Source: Bacteroides thetaiotaomicron VPI-5482 (GTDB lineage: Bacteria; Bacteroidota; Bacteroidia; Bacteroidales; Bacteroidaceae). Taken from it: a stretch of 64,000 nucleotides of DNA. The DNA is taken from contig NC_004663.1 of the NCBI RefSeq assembly GCF_000011065.1, positions 1,860,001 through 1,924,000 on the forward strand. Reading direction: 5' to 3'. Both the position numbers and the translations under genes were made by a program. This document shows, piece by piece, positions 15,315 through 24,064 of this stretch; position 1 is the stretch's first letter, and every line of letters begins with the position of its first letter. The notes below the pieces were generated by a model that saw only the letters and a list, made by a program, of their open reading frames with translations, did no database searches and had not been told where the DNA came from.

Positions 15315-15761
15315 ATGAGAACGATCAACTTAATCGTAATTCACTGCTCCGCCACACGCGAAGACAAGGATTTCACGGAATATGACCTGGACGTCTGCCA
15401 TCGCCGACGCGGATTCAACGGAGCGGGTTATCATTTTTATATCCGCAAAAACGGGGATATAAAGTCTACCCGACCGATAGAAAAGGTCGGTGCCCACGCC
15501 AAAGGTTTCAACAGAGAAAGTATCGGTATCTGCTATGAAGGCGGGCTCGACAGCAAAGGTCGCCCCAAAGATACCCGGACCGAATGGCAGAAACATTCAC
15601 TGCGGGTACTGGTTCTTACTTTACTGAAAGATTATCCGGAATGCCGCGTATGCGGTCACCGTGACCTTAGTCCCGACCGGAATGAGAACGGAGAGATAGA
15701 ACCGGAAGAATGGGTGAAAGCGTGCCCTTGCTTCGATGCGGAAAATAACTGGAAAGCATGA
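15315..15761 (+). CDS. N-acetylmuramoyl-L-alanine amidase (Amidase_2, endolysin-like)
   Basis: A 148-residue zinc amidase of the T7-lysozyme/PGRP type, which cuts the bond between MurNAc and L-Ala in peptidoglycan. Visible features are IVIHCSAT (first His ligand), GAGYHFYIRKNGDI, GAHAKGFNRESIGICYEGG, and CGHRDLSPD (second His) with ACPCFDA (third ligand Cys). There is no signal peptide, as in phage endolysins that need a holin or other route. It follows the 101-residue gene by 13 bases. The family is common next to HU-like genes in Bacteroides, often near capsule loci or prophage remnants. Confidence 0.9.
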   Translation: MRTINLIVIHCSATREDKDFTEYDLDVCHRRRGFNGAGYHFYIRKNGDIKSTRPIEKVGAHAKGFNRESIGICYEGGLDSKGRPKDTRTEWQKHSLRVLVLTLLKDYPECRVCGHRDLSPDRNENGEIEPEEWVKACPCFDAENNWKA

Positions 15762-15805
15762 GGCAGAAATCAAGAAAAGTTTTAATTGAATAGCCTATAA
15801 ACAAG

Positions 15806-15856
15806 AAAACTCCAATTGCCCGACCAAACTAAGTCGAAGCAGTTGGAGTTTCTACC
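15806..15856 (+). terminator. Terminator after the amidase gene
   Basis: A 12-bp stem with one G-U pair (AACTCCAATTGC at 15808-15819, GCAGTTGGAGTT at 15839-15850) followed by a T-rich stretch. Confidence 0.6.
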
Positions 15857-15868
15857 TTTATAAAATAG

Positions 15869-16249
15869 ATCATCAGGATATCTCCTCTGAAGGAAATCAA
15901 TCAACAAGCCTATTATAATGCAATAAACCGAAGTACTGATGCTGTAAATAGTGGTATCTTCATTGACTTCATGCTACAAGAAATATACGAAACACTAAAG
16001 AAACGGCAAGGCGATCCTATAGTAACAATGAAAGCGACAAAGGATGTCGGTATAAATGTCGGTATAAACGAACAAAAAGTTCTGGAACTTTTGAGAAAAA
16101 ACAATCAAATTACCGCCAAAGAAATCGCCGGACTTCTAGGTATCAGCCTAAGGCATAGCGAACGTCTGATCACATCATTAAAGCAAAAAGGTATGATTCA
16201 GCGAGTTGGATCAAATAAAAACGGATACTGGGAAATTATAGTAAAATAA
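15869..16249 (+). pseudogene. C-terminal remnant of a Fic family protein
   Basis: Reading back from the ATG at 15971, the same frame stays open to a stop at 15866 and encodes NQQAYYNAINRSTDAVNSGIF then IDFMLQEIYETLKKR, which matches the segment just after the Fic core in Fic/DOC proteins (YYxAIN...FIEFML). Residues from 15971 continue into a winged-helix domain (KVLELLRKNNQITAKEIAGLLGISLRHSERLITSLKQKGMI), the usual C-terminus of such proteins. The catalytic HPFxxGNG motif and N-terminal half are missing, so this is most likely a broken gene. The 92-residue piece from 15971 might still be made as a small DNA-binding protein. Confidence 0.7.
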
Positions 16250-16251
16250 GG

Positions 16252-17238
16252 CTACTTTTTATTTCCAACCTTCATCAAAGCAAGCCCTATCACAATCCAG
16301 ACCATCTCACGCACGCGAGTGATCAATGCCGCATAGACTCCATAAGCTCCGGAAAGGGAAAGCCCGCCTACCGCAAGGGCAAATCCTCCCTCACGGCCAC
16401 CCAACTGCATAGGCAAGAAGAACAAAAGATTGGCTAGTAAAGAAGAGAAGGCAGCAATCAGGCAGCAATCTGCAAAACTGACACTCCTTGTCAGCACATT
16501 GAGGATCAGCCAGATTTCCAGACAACTGACCACACGTGCCGTATATTCCAAGAATAAAGCCGCATAAAAAGCTCCCTTCTTCTGTTGATGAAGCAAGGCT
16601 ATCTGTTTATCTATGTTCTCCAACTGTTCCCGATGGGAGTCGGCAAAACGGATTACTTTCTTTTTCAGAAAAGGAAGATGACTGCCCAGACGAACGAAAG
16701 CAACTGCCATCCCATGCTGATAGCCTTTTACAAACAACATAGCTACCAGCAGGCAGAAGACGGTGATCGTACCCAAAATGGTTCCCATCACCCACCCTAC
16801 CGGATAAAGGCAAAGGTATAGCAAGACAGAACTCAGCCAAAAGCAGAAATGAGAAAAGATGTGCATCATCACGTAGAGAATCACCGAAGAAGTGGCTCTC
16901 TCCACTCCTATATACGGTTTCAGTTCCATGATGCGATACGGCTCACCGCCCATCAGTCCGACGGGAGTTACGTAATTCAGGGCAAAACCCGTAACGGTAA
17001 ACTTATAAAGCCGGGCAAATGAAAACCCCGGCTTCCCTCCGCTACGTATAATGATGTACCACGATGTAGTATTAATCAGATAAACGAACAGCCACAGCAA
17101 TAATACCAAAGGCAAATATACTCCTGCCCTTTTCAAATTTGCCCAAAGTTCCTGATAATCCATATCGAAAGTGAATATCATGATCAGGACGGCGACAATG
17201 CCAAAAGCCAGGAATATATTGCGGTATTTGTTCTTCAC
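16252..17238 (-). CDS. Flippase-like integral membrane protein (lysylphosphatidylglycerol synthase TM region family)
   Basis: A 328-residue protein with about eight membrane segments and the family pattern of the LPG-synthase membrane region/UPF0104 (Pfam PF03706): YVTPVGLMGGEPYRIMEL, and near the C-terminus PMQLGGREGGFALAVGG. The GTG start (17238) overlaps the TAG of the upstream gene by one base, so translation is coupled. It is the last gene of the inositol-lipid operon. Inference: it may move a lipid intermediate across the inner membrane; this has not been shown for the family member here. Confidence 0.75.
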   Translation of the reverse strand: MKNKYRNIFLAFGIVAVLIMIFTFDMDYQELWANLKRAGVYLPLVLLLWLFVYLINTTSWYIIIRSGGKPGFSFARLYKFTVTGFALNYVTPVGLMGGEPYRIMELKPYIGVERATSSVILYVMMHIFSHFCFWLSSVLLYLCLYPVGWVMGTILGTITVFCLLVAMLFVKGYQHGMAVAFVRLGSHLPFLKKKVIRFADSHREQLENIDKQIALLHQQKKGAFYAALFLEYTARVVSCLEIWLILNVLTRSVSFADCCLIAAFSSLLANLLFFLPMQLGGREGGFALAVGGLSLSGAYGVYAALITRVREMVWIVIGLALMKVGNKK

Positions 17239-18173
17239 TATTTAATATACTGATAATATCGGTCAAAGAAGTTTCTGAATCCGCGAATCTTCATCAGTCC
17301 GTACTCAAAGAACAGCCAGCCGAGCAGTGCACAGGAGATTCCAAGGAGTACATCTATAATATAGTGATGACAAGAGTAGATCGCTGTTCCCCAGATGCCT
17401 GCCATGATAACAGAGAAAAGGGCAATCACATACCATCTGCATTTGCCGATAATGGCATACACCAATGCCACAACCATATATGCCGCATGAAGGGAAGGAA
17501 CGGCAGCAAAGACATTTGCGTTTCTTCCATAAATGGAGTCGAAGATAGTCACGCCAAAAATCTCGTCGAAGCGACCGAGACCCGCCACGTTACCCGGAGT
17601 ATTCAGTATCGGTTCGAAACCGTAGTTGATAGCATACCAGGGGGGAGCAGCCGGATGGATATAATAGCCGGCAAAGCCGATTAAGTTGACAAACAAAAAG
17701 ACTAATGCAAAGCGAAGATAAGTTTTTCTCTCTTTCTTAAAGTACAGACAGAGTCCGAACAGGATAGGCACAGGGACCCAGCAAAGATAGAAGATGCCGG
17801 CGAAGACATCTGCCACCGCCCAATGATGCACGGCAAAGTACTCACAAGGAGTAACCAGCACACCATTATCCATCACTCCGAACAACGACTTTTCGAGATT
17901 ATAAAGTCCGGCCACATCAATCGGATTTACTTCGTAATTGGGGCAGATACGCATCCAGTCATACGAGATCCCGAAAATGGCGAAAGGCAGTAAGGCCACT
18001 GCCAGCTTCCGGGTAGGTAGTCCGGCAAAAAATAAAACCAGATAGAGTGCCGCCATCAGCAGATGTTCGGAACGGAGTCCGATACAAGCAGCTGTCAGCA
18101 GAAGAAAAAGAGCCATGATGACAATAACGGTCAGGGTTTCTTTCTTCGACGGCATTTGAATTGTTTTTATCAT
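17238..18173 (-). CDS. PAP2/AUR1-like inositol phosphorylceramide synthase candidate
   Basis: A 311-residue polytopic membrane protein with PAP2-type motifs PSLHAAYMV and CHHYIIDVLLG (the His and Asp of the catalytic triad), in the arrangement seen in fungal AUR1-type inositolphosphoryl transferases. By position it corresponds to BT1522 of the B. thetaiotaomicron inositol-lipid cluster, proposed to move phosphoinositol from phosphatidylinositol to ceramide. It starts 17 bases after the phosphatidyltransferase gene and overlaps the next gene by one base. A plain PAP2 phosphatase is the alternative, but the operon context favours the transferase. Confidence 0.75.
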   Translation of the reverse strand: MIKTIQMPSKKETLTVIVIMALFLLLTAACIGLRSEHLLMAALYLVLFFAGLPTRKLAVALLPFAIFGISYDWMRICPNYEVNPIDVAGLYNLEKSLFGVMDNGVLVTPCEYFAVHHWAVADVFAGIFYLCWVPVPILFGLCLYFKKERKTYLRFALVFLFVNLIGFAGYYIHPAAPPWYAINYGFEPILNTPGNVAGLGRFDEIFGVTIFDSIYGRNANVFAAVPSLHAAYMVVALVYAIIGKCRWYVIALFSVIMAGIWGTAIYSCHHYIIDVLLGISCALLGWLFFEYGLMKIRGFRNFFDRYYQYIK

Positions 18174-18190
18174 TAAGGATGTTATTTTAA

Positions 18191-18859
18191 TTAGTCATTC
18201 TTCTTTTCGTTCGCTGTCATCACCTTATAGCAATGTCTCACGCGTGCGAAAGCTGTGATATTGGCGAACACAGCGACGATTGTCAAAGGCACCATCAATA
18301 TCAGCATCGGATCAAAAGCGGTAATATCCTTGAATACACCGCAGAACAAGGCTCCGAGACTTGTCAGAACCACACGCTCCGGGCGTTGCATAAATCCAAC
18401 CTTGCACTCAATGCCCAGACCTTCGGCGCGGGCACGCACATAGCTCACCATCAGCGAACCGATCAGGGCAACAAACGCAATGATAGCGTAAATGAAATAG
18501 TCTTTGACTGACAAATAGTAACAGATACCGAAGAAAGTCATCAACTCACTGTAACGATCAAGCACAGAATCGTAGAGGGCACCGAATTTGGAACTCATGT
18601 TTCCCAGACGTGCCACACGCCCGTCCATCATATCGAACAATCCGGCAAAAAGGATCACACCTCCTGCCCATCCAAGAATGGACAAATCATTCTGTCCGCC
18701 ACAGATACCGGCATAGACAAACATACCTGCCGCTACCACATTCAGAATAAATCCGGTAGTAGTGATAAAATTAGGGGTGATGCCTATTTTAATCATTCCA
18801 TGTATCAAAGGATTGATAATCTTATAAATCAGTTGCTGTAAGTAATCTCTGTAATTCAT
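18191..18859 (-). CDS. CDP-alcohol phosphatidyltransferase (phosphatidylinositol-phosphate synthase candidate)
   Basis: A 222-residue membrane protein with the full CDP-alcohol signature DGxxAR(8x)GxxxDxxxD (DMMDGRVAR ... [10 protein letters not shown], about residues 76-99), then four or so membrane segments. It joins CDP-diacylglycerol to an alcohol. In this operon, next to myo-inositol-phosphate synthase, the substrate is most likely inositol phosphate, giving phosphatidylinositol phosphate, as proposed for BT1523. Sequence alone cannot exclude glycerol phosphate as acceptor. Confidence 0.8.
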
Positions 18860-18898
18860 ATACCTAAATCTGTTTTTATCTAAATCTTCTGTTTTCTT

Positions 18899-19393
18899 TC
18901 AATTTCTTTTAAACAAGCTTCTTATATCTATATTCCGGTAAACAAAGAAACGCTGCATATTATAATTCCAGAACAACGCTACAATGACTGCCACCACCAC
19001 TTTAGGGATGATGAAGAAGTCACCGAAATATTGGCTGAGTGTATCACGTACCCACGGAATTTTCGCTAACGATTCCGTCAGAGTGTACGTCCCCCACGTA
19101 TTCAGCCAAATACTGCAAACCCACACTATTATGAATTTTACAGCAACATGCGTTTTTTTCCCTTTCGATTTAAAAGTCCATTTATAATTGATAATGCAAT
19201 TGATAATTCCTCCATAGATAGCGCCCGCCAAGGTAGCATATACATAGTAGACATCAAATAGCCTTACCAGAAGGATAGTCACCAGAAAGTCTGCAATAGT
19301 CGCCATTTGAGCCGAAAGCTGCGCCCTTAAAAACATAAAGACTCCACCCTTCTGCGAGATCATCCGTGCAACTCTTTTCAGCCAATCACCCAT
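18899..19393 (-). CDS. GtrA family membrane protein
   Basis: A 164-residue protein with four membrane segments and GtrA-like features (FLRAQLSAQMATIADFLVTILLV, GAIYGGIINCIINYKWTF, FWNYNMQRFFVYR). GtrA proteins are thought to help move lipid-linked sugars or to assist glycosyltransferases. The start overlaps the end of the PgpA-like gene by 16 bases, so it is coupled to it. By position it matches BT1524. Its task in inositol-lipid synthesis is not known; flipping or presenting a lipid intermediate is an inference. Confidence 0.8.
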   Translation of the reverse strand: MGDWLKRVARMISQKGGVFMFLRAQLSAQMATIADFLVTILLVRLFDVYYVYATLAGAIYGGIINCIINYKWTFKSKGKKTHVAVKFIIVWVCSIWLNTWGTYTLTESLAKIPWVRDTLSQYFGDFFIIPKVVVAVIVALFWNYNMQRFFVYRNIDIRSLFKRN

Positions 19394-19857
19394 CGTGCCA
19401 CCGCTATCAAGATAAAACTATATACACCCGCCAGTACATCATCCATCATTACCCCTACTCCACCTTTAAAGTTCTCCATCTTGCGTACTCCCAATGGCTT
19501 TACGATATCAAAAATACGGAACAGAGCAAAAGCCGCTATCACGTACCAATACCACCGGTCATTATCGGGAACTGCCAGTAACGGAATCCACACACCTACC
19601 ATTTCATCGACCACCACACGTGACGGGTCTTCACCCCAACAAGACTCCAACTTATTGGCAGCCCAAATACCTGCAAAGGTAAAAAGAACCACCAAAGCAG
19701 CAGTCGTCCATAATAAAGCAGTGAAAGGAAGCAGGAAGTAAAGTGCAATCCAGATGATAGAAGCCAGCAATGCCCCGGCCGTACCGGGAGCAAAAGGAGA
19801 AAAACCAGAGCCAAAGCCCGTGCCTATTAAAACAGGTAGAAAGGAAGGTCTCTTCAT
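19378..19857 (-). CDS. PgpA-like lipid phosphatase (phosphatidylinositol-phosphate phosphatase candidate)
   Basis: A 159-residue protein of the phosphatidylglycerophosphatase A family: GFGSGFSPFAPGTAGALLAS near the N-terminus, then DPSRVVVDEMVG and RIFDIVKPLGVRKMENFKGG, and DDVLAG near the C-terminus. The Asp and Glu residues of these motifs bind metal in PgpA. Lying between myo-inositol-phosphate synthase and the phosphatidyltransferase genes, it most likely removes the phosphate from phosphatidylinositol phosphate (as proposed for BT1525) rather than from phosphatidylglycerophosphate. Confidence 0.8.
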   Translation of the reverse strand: MKRPSFLPVLIGTGFGSGFSPFAPGTAGALLASIIWIALYFLLPFTALLWTTAALVVLFTFAGIWAANKLESCWGEDPSRVVVDEMVGVWIPLLAVPDNDRWYWYVIAAFALFRIFDIVKPLGVRKMENFKGGVGVMMDDVLAGVYSFILIAVARWVIG

Positions 19858-19860
19858 TAA

Positions 19861-20000
19861 TAGTTGAGAGTTGAGAGTTGAAAATTGAGAGTGGAGGATG
19901 ATTGGATGTGCTCCAAAAATAAAAGTTGAAAGTTAAAAGTTGTCTAATGCTGCAATTACATTGCAACAACTTTCAACTCTCAACTTTCAACTCTCCACTT
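19861..20000. repeat. Heptamer repeats in inverted arrangement
   Basis: The gap between the synthase and phosphatase genes holds copies of a 7-base unit, GTTGAGA and variants (19861-19895), and inverted copies, CAACTCT/CAACTTT (19964-19998). The two blocks can pair into a long hairpin in the operon transcript. Similar simple repeats are frequent between Bacteroides genes. Confidence 0.65.
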
Positions 20001-20006
20001 ATTTAA

Positions 20007-21296
20007 TTAAGCTAAATAATCAGGTTCTTTTTCACCAATCATGTTACGCAATGTCTGTTTTACCATTCTCCATTGTGTGAACAGGTCGTGTTCCGGCTGA
20101 TGTTCGAAATCGTGCATCGGGCTCTTGCAGAAGAATGACAACCAAGTCTGGATGCCACACATACCTGCACGCATAGCCAAGTCACTGAACAATACCAGGT
20201 CAAGTGCAATAGGAGCAGCCAGGATAGAGTCACGGCAAAGGAAGTTTACCTTGATTTCCATCGGATAGCCCATCCATCCGAAGATGTCGATGTTATCCCA
20301 TGCTTCTTTGTTGTCCTTACGGGGAGGATAGTAGTTGATGCGTACTTTGTGGTAAACGTCTCCATAGAGATCCGGATATTTTTCCGGTTCGAAGATGGTG
20401 TCGATTACAGACAGCTTACTAACTTCTTTTGTCTTAAAGTTGTCCGGATCATCCAGCACTTCACCGTCACGGTTACCGAGGATGTTGGTAGAGAACCAAC
20501 CGTTCACACCCAGCATACGAGTCTTGAACATCGGAGCCAATACGGTTTTCATCAGTGTCTGACCGCTCTTGAAGTCTTTACCGGAGATAGGAACATTCTT
20601 CTGTTTAGAGAATTCCCACATGGCCGGAGTATCTACACACAAGTTAGGAGCACCCATCACAAACGGAGCATCTTCTGCGATAGCAGCGTATGCATAACAC
20701 ATACTCGGAGAGATAACTTCTGTGTTGTTATCTTTCATTGCTTTCTCCAAAGCAGCGAGTGACATGTGTTCGTCTGATAACGGAATGTAGATTTCGGTAC
20801 TTGCAGCCCACAGTACAACAACGCGTTCGCAGTTATTGGCAGCCTTAAAGTCGCGGATGTCCTGACGGAGTTGTTCTACCATTTCCCAACGGGTAGCAGC
20901 CTTCTTGATATGTGTACCATTCAGACGTTTTGCCCAGTTGTGATCGAAAGCTGCAGGCATCGGCTTGATAGCTTCCAGTTCATCTTTCACACCGTTCAGG
21001 TCTTTTTCTTTCAAAACCTCGGCATACATAGCAGCTTCATATGCGTTGTCCGGGAAGATATCCCATCCACCGAAAACAATGTCGTTCAAATCAGTCAAGG
21101 GCACAACGTCCTTGATGAGTTTTTCTTCGTTGTTTTCCATGCGCATTGTGGCTAACTGTGTAATAGATCCTATCGGTTTTGCCAGTCCCTTGCGAGAGGC
21201 TAGTGTACCTACAATCATTGTGGTGGCAACCGCACCACCTACTCCAACTACCAACACGCCAAGACGTCCAGTAGCGGGTTTAATTTCTTGTTTCAT
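20007..21296 (-). CDS. Myo-inositol-1-phosphate synthase
   Basis: A 429-residue protein of the inositol-3-phosphate synthase family, which turns glucose 6-phosphate into myo-inositol phosphate using NAD. Visible features are the NAD-binding LGVLVVGVGGAVATTMIVG (about 12-30), a second region VVVLWAASTE, and the catalytic stretch SGKDFKSGQTLMKTVLAPMF with LGVNGWFSTNILGNRDG. It is the first gene of the inositol-lipid operon and corresponds to BT1526. A -7 element (21330-21337) lies 34 bases upstream. It supplies the head group for the phosphatidylinositol and inositol sphingolipids made by the following genes. Confidence 0.93.
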   Translation of the reverse strand: MKQEIKPATGRLGVLVVGVGGAVATTMIVGTLASRKGLAKPIGSITQLATMRMENNEEKLIKDVVPLTDLNDIVFGGWDIFPDNAYEAAMYAEVLKEKDLNGVKDELEAIKPMPAAFDHNWAKRLNGTHIKKAATRWEMVEQLRQDIRDFKAANNCERVVVLWAASTEIYIPLSDEHMSLAALEKAMKDNNTEVISPSMCYAYAAIAEDAPFVMGAPNLCVDTPAMWEFSKQKNVPISGKDFKSGQTLMKTVLAPMFKTRMLGVNGWFSTNILGNRDGEVLDDPDNFKTKEVSKLSVIDTIFEPEKYPDLYGDVYHKVRINYYPPRKDNKEAWDNIDIFGWMGYPMEIKVNFLCRDSILAAPIALDLVLFSDLAMRAGMCGIQTWLSFFCKSPMHDFEHQPEHDLFTQWRMVKQTLRNMIGEKEPDYLA

Positions 21297-21329
21297 TTCT
21301 ATTCTATTAAAATTAAACTAAAATTGATG

Positions 21330-21337
21330 CAAAAATA
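21330..21337 (-). promoter_or_regulatory. Promoter -7 element of the inositol-lipid operon
   Basis: TATTTTTG on the minus strand matches TAnnTTTG and is followed by C, as in many Bacteroides promoters. No clear -33 TTTG at the expected distance. Confidence 0.45.
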
Positions 21338-21404
21338 AGATTAATTAATTACTAAAGCGACCTTTGTTTGCTATATAAACATTGCAATTAGCAGGATTTA
21401 ACTT

Positions 21405-23957
21405 TTAGAAGGTCATGTGAAGACTTATCCTCAGGCCGGACTTGTCAATATCGGGCGAATCCCTATATGTGAGCCGCCAGACGTAGTCTAAACGTAATAC
21501 CTTGAAAATGTTTTCAATACCCACACCCGCCTCCACGTAAGGTGTTTTTCCCATTGTACGGGTACTTGCTATCGGAAAAGCGAACAAACCGTCTGTCATA
21601 TCCGGATTATTCTTATCACTCAAATGCCCATAAAGTCCACGACAGGAAACTATTTCCCTCCATTTCAGTTTTTTCAACAATGGGATACGATTGAACAACC
21701 ACCCGTTGAGGAAATAGGTGACGTCCCACGAAAAGTATTCATCATTCATAAACTCCATAGCATTCATTAACGAATAGGATTCCGGCTGAATGGTGTAGGA
21801 AAGGTTCGCATTCGGCATAATGAGCAACGGAAAGGGAACTTTATCCCATACCTTCCCTGCTTTCAGAATAATATCCGTATAGCCGAAAGCGGAAAACCAG
21901 AAACGTTTCTGTATACCCGCTTCGGTATGATTATAGGTGTAATCACTTCCCAGTACTCCTTTTCCGGCAATGGTGTGCGACAGTGTAAACACCGGAGCAT
22001 CCAGCGATACAGGGAAGCGGTTCCATTGTGTCTGAAAGAATTTCTCGTTCGGGGCATAGCGCAGCTTCAACTCCGCCGCACTGGTAGAGAAGTCTTTAAC
22101 CGGAGAGTAAACCTCACCGTCTTTCCGCAGAAAAGGAATCAGGTAGCTCGATTCATCCGTCCGCCTGCGTGCCGTTAGCTGGAAGGAGAAACCGGAATAA
22201 AACTCATTGGTATAGCTCATTTCCGCTTGCCGGTAATAGCCGATACGATCATCTTTCTCACGCTTCAAGGCAAGGAAGACATTGTCTTTGCTTGTGTACA
22301 GATAGTTTTGTCCGTATTGGTTAACGTCCGATTCATAACGTACTTTCAGTGAATGGATGGGAAATTCATTGGCATATTCCTTTTTCTTTTTAAAGGAGTA
22401 TTCTACTTCCGCCAGTCCTTTCAGCCTTTCGTCTTTGAAGCCATAAGCGATATAGCCTTTGCCGAACAGATGAGGGTTGAGCCATGCGGTCGTCATTCCA
22501 CCAGCACGGATACGCGGTCCTTCCAGCGTATTCCCGCTGATGGTGGCATTCATGGGACCGATATAGAAAAGAGGGGCTTCTTTAGAGGTCGGGATGTATC
22601 CGGTGAAGAGAATGGATAGCACCTTTTCCGTCCAATAATAGACCGGATAGCCACGCAGTTGCGCCATCAGGCGGTCTACGGAGTTCTCCTGTTGCGAGAT
22701 GGCTGCTTGCGGACGGTTCTCCGCCCAGAAGGTTTCGGGTCGGGACAGCGCTTCGGTTTCTTCGATGATACGTTCCGGTTTGGTGAAGGCTTTATCGGCT
22801 TCCTCGGTCGGAAGGAAAGAATAATGACTGTAATCCGCCACTCGACGGGCAAAGATACCATCCTGTCCTTCGGTCAGTTTGAATTCTACGGTGATACTTT
22901 CATGGTCGAGCAGACGAGTACCGTCTTCTGCCCGCTTAAATTCCTGTTCAAGCAGCATATAATCGACAAAGTTCAGATTGATCTTCTTCGGGAAGTTAAG
23001 TACGGCACGTTTGACAAAGTAGGTAGAGTCGAGCGTGACATACAAGTGCCCGTTAAAACCGAAAGATTCGGAATTAAAGGGGGTGAAAGCAAGGTCTGCA
23101 CAGGTTTCACCGCCGATCTGCAAGGTATCCATCAGATAATATTTGTAGAATCCTGTCCCGATGCGGGATAAGGGGCTGACGAACTTATTGGTGAACAGGG
23201 AGATGTTGTTCTCGTAAATGTCCACGTCTTTAAAGACTTCATTAATAGCAGCCTGCATACCTTGTTTGGAAAGGAATTCATCGACTCCTGCCTGCTTGCG
23301 TCCTTTCACCCACTGCTTTTCGGAATGAGGAGATTTGCGGTAGTAGTCCGTAGCAAGAAGTTCACGGGCAGATACGGTCAGTATCGGTTTTCCGGTGACG
23401 GCAGAGGTGTCTACATATTCTGTCAGGAAATCAAATTTGCGGTATAGCCATTTCTTCTGTTTCTCTTCGTCGAAGTTGTTCAGCGCAAAGGTAGTCTTCT
23501 CATAACGGTCGCGCTGCCAGAAGTCTTTCTCATTAGGAGAATGGTCGTCACGATGTTCTATCATCCGACGGACAAACTCCACAGCGGGATTGTCTTTCTT
23601 ACGGTAATGCTCGCGTTTAGGCTTCACCAATACTTCGTTGAGCGCATATGTAGCGGGAGAAAGTGCTACTTTATACGAAAGATTACGTGCCGGATGGATC
23701 AGCCGGCTATATTCATTATAGCCTACGGTTGAGATCACAAGCACTCCTTCGGAGCGATGGGTTTTGAAATAAAAGCGTCCGTCACTTCCGGTAGTCGTTC
23801 CTTCGGTCGTGTTTTTCAGACGTACAGATACATAAGATAAGGGTTCTCTGGTCAGAGAATCAGTCACCACACCCTGCACTATGTATTGGGCACTTAGCGG
23901 AATACTGATAGCCAATAAAAGAAAGAGCGCTACTGCACCTTTAATTATTAATCTCAT
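21405..23957 (-). CDS. DUF5686 family outer-membrane protein with carboxypeptidase-regulatory-like domain
   Basis: An 850-residue protein with a signal peptide (ends LSAQ), an N-terminal CarboxypepD_reg-like beta-sandwich (YIVQGVVTDSLTREPLSYVSVRLKN; about 24-110), and a long C-terminal region with alternating aromatic and polar residues ending in LRISLHMTF, the pattern of an outer-membrane beta-barrel. This is the DUF5686 architecture common in Bacteroidetes. Its function is unknown. It ends upstream of the inositol-lipid promoter in the same direction and may be a separate unit. Confidence 0.8.
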   Translation of the reverse strand: MRLIIKGAVALFLLLAISIPLSAQYIVQGVVTDSLTREPLSYVSVRLKNTTEGTTTGSDGRFYFKTHRSEGVLVISTVGYNEYSRLIHPARNLSYKVALSPATYALNEVLVKPKREHYRKKDNPAVEFVRRMIEHRDDHSPNEKDFWQRDRYEKTTFALNNFDEEKQKKWLYRKFDFLTEYVDTSAVTGKPILTVSARELLATDYYRKSPHSEKQWVKGRKQAGVDEFLSKQGMQAAINEVFKDVDIYENNISLFTNKFVSPLSRIGTGFYKYYLMDTLQIGGETCADLAFTPFNSESFGFNGHLYVTLDSTYFVKRAVLNFPKKINLNFVDYMLLEQEFKRAEDGTRLLDHESITVEFKLTEGQDGIFARRVADYSHYSFLPTEEADKAFTKPERIIEETEALSRPETFWAENRPQAAISQQENSVDRLMAQLRGYPVYYWTEKVLSILFTGYIPTSKEAPLFYIGPMNATISGNTLEGPRIRAGGMTTAWLNPHLFGKGYIAYGFKDERLKGLAEVEYSFKKKKEYANEFPIHSLKVRYESDVNQYGQNYLYTSKDNVFLALKREKDDRIGYYRQAEMSYTNEFYSGFSFQLTARRRTDESSYLIPFLRKDGEVYSPVKDFSTSAAELKLRYAPNEKFFQTQWNRFPVSLDAPVFTLSHTIAGKGVLGSDYTYNHTEAGIQKRFWFSAFGYTDIILKAGKVWDKVPFPLLIMPNANLSYTIQPESYSLMNAMEFMNDEYFSWDVTYFLNGWLFNRIPLLKKLKWREIVSCRGLYGHLSDKNNPDMTDGLFAFPIASTRTMGKTPYVEAGVGIENIFKVLRLDYVWRLTYRDSPDIDKSGLRISLHMTF

Positions 23958-24064
23958 ATCTTATACCTTAACATCCTATTGAATTGAGCGGGGCAAAGGT
24001 AGGAGGGATTTCAGAACAAAAAAAGGTCTATATAGCGGAAGAACTGTTCTCGTTTGACATTTGA

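Noticed and set aside
16252..21296. Phosphatidylglycerol synthesis operon
   Set aside because: PgpA and CDP-alcohol transferase alone would allow this, but myo-inositol-phosphate synthase at the front and the AUR1-like gene point to inositol lipids.
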